Assembly (NCBI GenBank): GCA_002306075.1
Contig: DBRW01000073.1
Coordinates: 1-9,455 of the forward strand
Direction of reading: 5' to 3'
DNA: 9,455 nucleotides
From: Synergistaceae bacterium UBA1358
GTDB lineage: Bacteria > Synergistota > Synergistia > Synergistales > Synergistaceae
Shown: in pieces, positions 5,733 to 9,455 of the stretch
Layout: each line of letters starts with the position of its first letter
Numbering within the stretch: position 1 is the first letter of the stretch
The notes under the pieces: generated by a model
What the model was told of the DNA's origin: nothing
Seen by the model: only the letters and a program-made list of their open reading frames with translations
Database searches by the model: none
Made by a program: the position numbers and the translations under genes

Positions 5733-8231
5733 ATGGTCAAATCTCCTGCGGGTCATTTTTGCTTTGACAACAGGTCTTTGAATAGATTTTTTATGGCTGC
5801 TTCACTGATATTTATTATCTTTGCGGCAAACCACATCTACAGCACCTGGAAGCAATACATCGCCAGGGAGTATGGTTATGCCCACATCCTGGCAGAATCG
5901 ACAGGGACTATGATATCTCCCGCCCTGATCTCCTCCATACTAAGCAGCAAAACTGCTGACCCTCCCGATAACGACTGCCTCTTTTTAAAAAGCCGCCTTT
6001 CAAAGATCAAAGAGGCTGTATCACAGATATCTTCAGTCAATATCTTTGTCCTGAGAGAGGGCCGCCCCGTATGCCTGGTCGGTACATCGGACGGAGAAAG
6101 CCCTGACAAAGAAGAAACGGCCTGGCCGACTGAAATGGACGGCATCATAATGTCTCTTTTCAGCGGAAAGACAGTCAGTCCAGAAAATTCGACCTTCAGC
6201 CACGGTGACATCACAAGCGTATATGCTCCCATAAAAGGTGAAAAAGACGGAGAAATCTCCGCGGTCATAGGGATCAACTATTACACAGAGGCTCTGCGTG
6301 CGGAGGCTGTCAGCGGCGTATTGGGCCTGATCATGACAGTGGCTGCCCTCTTTATACTTATGCTCGCCGGATACATCATAATCCTGAAAAATTTCAGCAT
6401 CAGAAAGATCGGGGAAAAGCTCGAGGAGAGCGAGATCCTGATCGACAACGTCTTCCAGAGGATACCGGTAGGCATAGCGGCAGGAAACGCGTTCGGAAAT
6501 TTCTCTGTGATAAACCCGACATTCGAAAAGATAACGGGATGGACGAAGGAGCAATTGAAAAATATCGACTGGGAAAAGATAACGCATCCCGATGATCTCC
6601 CGCTTAACATTGAAAAATACGAGAAATTCAACAGAGGAGAGACTGACGAGTACTCCCTTGAAAAGAGGATATTAAAAGCGGACGGCACGTATTCATGGAT
6701 CGATCTTAAAGTGGCATCCCTGGTCGAAACGACTGAGGAAAACAGGCTGCACATGTGGATAATACAGGATATCGACGAGAAGAAGCGTGCAAAAGAGGCT
6801 CTTGAGGAAAGCGAGAGGAGCAAATCGGTACTTCTCGCGAACCTTCCCGGAATGGCTTACAGATGCCTCTTTGACAGTGATTGGACGATGCTCTTCGTTT
6901 CAGACGGATGCTGTGAACTGACAGGCTACAGACCGGAAGATCTGATCATGAACAAGACTCTGACATTCAATGACCTTATCAAGGAAGAATACAGGGGAAC
7001 TCTCTGGCTTGAATGGGAACGTGTGCTTGCCGGACATGCGACTTTCAAAAGCGAATACGCCATCACCACTGCCTCAGGTGAGGACAAATGGGTACTTGAG
7101 ACCGGGCAGGGAGTCTACAGAGGCGATGGGACCGTGGAAGCGATCGAAGGTATCATCATTGACATCACAAATCTCAAGAAAAAAGAGGAAGAGATCCGCT
7201 ACATAAATGAGCATGACCATCTGACAGGTCTATACAACAGACAATATTTCGAGAAAAAACTGTCGGAGCTGAAGAGGGAGGAAAATCTGCCCCTCTCTGT
7301 ACTGGTCGCCGACATAAACGGCCTTCACCTCATAAATGAGGCCTTCGGACAGAATGAGGGAGACCTGGTCATCATTAAATCTGCAAGGATAATAAGGAAC
7401 TGCTGCCGGGATAAAGACATAATAGCGAGGACAGGCGGGGACGAGTTCGGTATTATTATGCCCTTGACAGACAATACCGAGGCACACGAACTTCTCGACA
7501 GCATCAAAAACGCATGCGTCAGCTTCAACGAAAACAACGGCGGCAAGTCTCCCGAGATAAACATCTCTATGGGGTATGCAACGATATCAGATGAACTTGA
7601 GCTTACAGAAGAAGCGCTCAAGACTGCCGACGAATATATGAGGAACAGGAAGCTCTTCTCTCAGCAAAGCTCATACAGCGACATAATCAACTCAATAATG
7701 ACTACGGTATACGAAAAGTCGCAGGAGACCGAGAAACACGCTGAACGCCTTGCCGAACTCTCCACAAGAGTCGGGAGGATGCTCAATCTTATGGAAAAAG
7801 ACCTGGGCGAACTGCAGCTGCTTGGAATGCTGCACGACATCGGCAAGATAGGCATAGACGACAAAATATTGAATAAACCGGGCAAACTGACCGAAGAGGA
7901 ATGGGTCATAATGAAGAGACACCCCGAGATAGGGTACAGGATCGCCAGGGCTTCTCACAAGCTGGCAAGGATAGCCGACTACATCCTGACTCATCACGAG
8001 AGGTGGGACGGTACCGGATATCCCAAAGGACTCAAAGGGAATGACATCCCTCTGCTTTCACGGATACTTGCAGTCGCAGACGCGTATGACGCGATGACGG
8101 AGGACAGGGTCTACCGGAAAGCAATGTCCAAAGAGCAGGCGCTCGAAGAGATAAGGCAAAATGCAGGGACCCAGTTCGACCCCCTGATCTCAAATATTTT
8201 TATTGAAACCATACTTGAAGAGATCAAATAA
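5733..8231 (+). CDS. Membrane cyclic-di-GMP enzyme: sensor-PAS-PAS-GGDEF-HD-GYP
   Basis: 832 residues. Membrane helices at about 18-36 and 195-218 flank a roughly 155-residue extracytoplasmic domain, probably Cache/PDC-like. Inside follow PAS domains at about 232-348 and 362-481 (NLPGMAYRC, SDGCCELTGY). The GGDEF domain (about 494-636) has an intact GGDEF (568-572) and inhibitory site R559-x-x-D562. The substrate loop is DINGLHLINEAFGQ (527-540) where active cyclases usually have D-x-D-x-F-K-x-x-N-D-x-x-G-H; K, the second D of ND and H are changed. The HD-GYP domain (about 651-826) has H669, HD 701-702 (HDIGKIGI), H730, HHE 754-756, DGTGYP (759-764) and D783/D786, the full set for cyclic-di-GMP hydrolysis. 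The net activity is therefore probably phosphodiesterase, with GGDEF regulatory or weakly active. It pairs with the cyclase 92 bases upstream. Confidence 0.92.
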   Translation: MVKSPAGHFCFDNRSLNRFFMAASLIFIIFAANHIYSTWKQYIAREYGYAHILAESTGTMISPALISSILSSKTADPPDNDCLFLKSRLSKIKEAVSQISSVNIFVLREGRPVCLVGTSDGESPDKEETAWPTEMDGIIMSLFSGKTVSPENSTFSHGDITSVYAPIKGEKDGEISAVIGINYYTEALRAEAVSGVLGLIMTVAALFILMLAGYIIILKNFSIRKIGEKLEESEILIDNVFQRIPVGIAAGNAFGNFSVINPTFEKITGWTKEQLKNIDWEKITHPDDLPLNIEKYEKFNRGETDEYSLEKRILKADGTYSWIDLKVASLVETTEENRLHMWIIQDIDEKKRAKEALEESERSKSVLLANLPGMAYRCLFDSDWTMLFVSDGCCELTGYRPEDLIMNKTLTFNDLIKEEYRGTLWLEWERVLAGHATFKSEYAITTASGEDKWVLETGQGVYRGDGTVEAIEGIIIDITNLKKKEEEIRYINEHDHLTGLYNRQYFEKKLSELKREENLPLSVLVADINGLHLINEAFGQNEGDLVIIKSARIIRNCCRDKDIIARTGGDEFGIIMPLTDNTEAHELLDSIKNACVSFNENNGGKSPEINISMGYATISDELELTEEALKTADEYMRNRKLFSQQSSYSDIINSIMTTVYEKSQETEKHAERLAELSTRVGRMLNLMEKDLGELQLLGMLHDIGKIGIDDKILNKPGKLTEEEWVIMKRHPEIGYRIARASHKLARIADYILTHHERWDGTGYPKGLKGNDIPLLSRILAVADAYDAMTEDRVYRKAMSKEQALEEIRQNAGTQFDPLISNIFIETILEEIK

Positions 8232-8256
8232 CCTTTCCTTGTTCCTTCCCAATTAC

Positions 8257-8277
8257 TGACGCAGGATCTGGCCGTCA
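8257..8277. terminator. Weak hairpin between convergent genes
   Basis: TGACGCAG (8257-8264) can pair with CTG-GC-CGTCA (8268-8277), with a 2-base bulge and a 3-base loop. It lies between convergent genes, overlapping the stop codon of the minus-strand gene. No T-run follows on either strand, so a termination role is doubtful. Confidence 0.25.
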
Positions 8278-9267
8278 ATGCTGTCCAACGTCGCCAAGCG
8301 TGTACAGTTTAACTGCCAGTTCGCGGATCTCTCTTATCGAATCCTGATAAGTGCGGGGAAAATTGCCTTTTGAGGTGTCGCATTCCTGCACTGTTCTGAC
8401 CCAGTCCTTCGGGATCATGTCATACCCGAAATATGCTCCGGCAAGGGCTCCTGCTACGGCACAATTCGTATCCGTATCACCGCCCATATATGCAGTTTCG
8501 CATATAGCCTGTTCCGGTGTTTCGCAGTGCATGAGCCTGTAGACTGCATTCTTCAGAGACAGGATCACCCATCCACTTTTACCCGGCATGTCTTCGGGCT
8601 CTCTGCCATCCTTCGCTTCAAGGAGCGATCCTGTAAGGACATCGTCCCCCAGGGTCTCCGCTGTCGCGCAGATGCTTCCGTATATCTCATCCTTCTCATG
8701 CCCAAGGATGGCAAGAGCCAATGCCTGGACAAAGACGATGTTGGATGCGGTGCAGGTGCTGTTTGGGTGGGTAAGTCCGGCATCAAGGGCCGCATCTGCA
8801 AGAAGCGCTGTGAGGTCGGGCTCTTCGCCTTCTTTGATCTGTCCCGCGTGATAAACAGCCAGGGGGCTGATCCTCATCAAGGCTCCGTTCGTCTGGCTGG
8901 TCACACTTGGCGTACTGTATCCTCCCAGAGCCCTGAAGGTAGTCATGCCTATGTCAAAGGGTTTTGAATCAAACCACTTTCTGTAATGTTTCAAAGCCGC
9001 TCCACTATCGTACCGTCCTGTCTCGATTATGCTGTCTGCCAGTGCCACAGCCATTTCAGAGTCGTCTGTTATCTGTCCCCTTGCAATAGGCCAGGCATAG
9101 CTGTCACCCATTATCCTGTATCCTGGACCTACCGCCTGAATGATGCTGTACCGTGCCTTGAATTCAAACTGGGCGCCAAATGCATCGCCGCAGAAATGTC
9201 CTGCAAGGCACCCGGCAGCTCTGTCCAGTCTGCTCTCCCTTGTCGCACTTCCGGCCATCTCAGCCAT
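8275..9267 (-). CDS. ADP-ribosylglycohydrolase family protein (DraG/ARH type)
   Basis: 330 residues, the usual size for the family. There is no signal peptide, so it is cytoplasmic. An N-terminal motif DRAAGCLAGHFCGDAFGAQFEF (about 15-36) is followed by ITDDSEM (T67, D68, D69) and MGGDTDTNCAVAGALAGAYFG (GGDTDT 262-267). These acidic clusters bind the two magnesium ions in DraG and ARH1/ARH3. The family removes ADP-ribose from proteins (arginine or serine links), nucleic acids or free metabolites, and the substrate cannot be told from sequence. No ADP-ribosyltransferase or nitrogenase gene is in the window. AGGAGG at 9275-9280 selects ATG 9267. ATG 9273 is too close to it and ATG 9312 too far. 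It converges on the HD-GYP gene with a 43-base gap. Confidence 0.88.
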   Translation of the reverse strand: MAEMAGSATRESRLDRAAGCLAGHFCGDAFGAQFEFKARYSIIQAVGPGYRIMGDSYAWPIARGQITDDSEMAVALADSIIETGRYDSGAALKHYRKWFDSKPFDIGMTTFRALGGYSTPSVTSQTNGALMRISPLAVYHAGQIKEGEEPDLTALLADAALDAGLTHPNSTCTASNIVFVQALALAILGHEKDEIYGSICATAETLGDDVLTGSLLEAKDGREPEDMPGKSGWVILSLKNAVYRLMHCETPEQAICETAYMGGDTDTNCAVAGALAGAYFGYDMIPKDWVRTVQECDTSKGNFPRTYQDSIREIRELAVKLYTLGDVGQH

Positions 9268-9274
9268 TATCATG

Positions 9275-9280
9275 CCTCCT
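9275..9280 (-). promoter_or_regulatory. Ribosome binding site that fixes the glycohydrolase start
   Basis: AGGAGG on the minus strand lies 7 bases before ATG 9267. The in-frame ATG at 9273 is only 1 base away from it. Confidence 0.75.
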
Positions 9281-9455
9281 GCCGTACGAAGAGGGTCTTT
9301 GGCCCTTTTCAAAGTTGATATAGACGGTCATAGTTACGATCGGTCGCTGTGATAAATACCTTTTTGTTATTGTTGCCGCTGCATGGTCAATGGTAAAAAA
9401 ATCACCGGCAAATTCGAGATAAAGGCCCCATTAACACCCAATCTACATTGTATAC
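9281..9455. other. Right-end non-coding stretch
   Basis: This is the upstream region of the glycohydrolase gene. A minus-strand TTGACC near 9389-9394 has no matching -10 at usual spacing. A frame opens on the plus strand at ATG 9383 and runs off the window after 24 codons, without a ribosome site. A minus-strand frame enters from the right edge and stops at 9367-9369. Neither can be supported. Confidence 0.4.

Noticed and set aside
6033..6587. Long minus-strand frame inside the GGDEF/HD-GYP gene (184 codons)
   Set aside because: It is antisense to the sensor and first PAS region of a well-supported gene, has an odd composition and no family resemblance.
9383..9455. Open frame on the plus strand at the right edge (MVNGKKITGKFEIKAPL)
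   Set aside because: Only 24 codons, no ribosome site, cut by the window edge. The sequence beyond 9455 is needed.
9367..9455. Minus-strand frame entering from the right edge and ending in TMQRQQ
   Set aside because: Fewer than 30 codons, with no recognisable motif. It could equally be chance.

Overview
The window reads as ordinary bacterial chromosome from an organism with exported and membrane-anchored proteins and active cyclic-di-GMP signalling. Codon use is rich in AGA/AGG and ATA, coding DNA is of middling GC, and gaps are AT-rich. The mix of a DUF2993/LmeA-like exported protein, a secreted VanX-type peptidase and PAS-GGDEF / GGDEF-HD-GYP proteins would suit a Synergistota-like anaerobe. 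That placement is a weak inference: there is no rRNA or other marker in the window.

Left third (1-1973). A minus-strand exported protein (C-terminal part outside the window) is divergent from a plus-strand pair: a secreted D-Ala-D-Ala dipeptidase (M15D/VanX type) with an unassigned N-terminal domain, and a 70-residue two-helix membrane protein. The 206-bp divergent gap holds three ATGTCA-type half-sites and an exact TATAAT. The pair ends at a strong GC hairpin, shared tail-to-tail with the next minus-strand gene.

Middle (1971-4008). Two minus-strand genes are separated by a clear intrinsic terminator: a secreted protein with proline/histidine-rich 18-residue repeats, a hydrophobic segment and a C-terminal PDZ domain, and a 98-residue protein of unknown function with a Gly5 linker. 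Each has an inverted repeat with an ACATG/CATGT core upstream of its start. The 386-bp AT-rich gap between the PDZ gene and the next plus-strand gene carries ATTTTATGA three times, phased at 22 and 11 bp.

Right half (4009-8231). Two plus-strand genes form a cyclic-di-GMP module. The first is a soluble PAS-PAS-PAS-GGDEF diguanylate cyclase with an intact RxxD inhibition site. The second is a membrane-anchored protein: extracytoplasmic sensor, PAS, PAS, GGDEF, HD-GYP. Its phosphodiesterase motifs are complete, but its GGDEF substrate pocket is altered. They probably make and break the same messenger under different inputs. An AT-rich gap with an exact TATAAT and a perfect 9-bp palindrome separates them, so the second gene may have its own control.

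Right end (8275-9455). A minus-strand ADP-ribosylglycohydrolase-family protein converges on the HD-GYP gene. No ADP-ribosyltransferase partner is visible. The last 188 bases hold no gene I can support. I saw no tRNA, rRNA, CRISPR array, insertion sequence or phage feature. I do not see a clearly new multi-gene system; the points most worth a second look are the phased repeats, the altered GGDEF pocket next to an intact HD-GYP, and the unassigned domains of the exported proteins.
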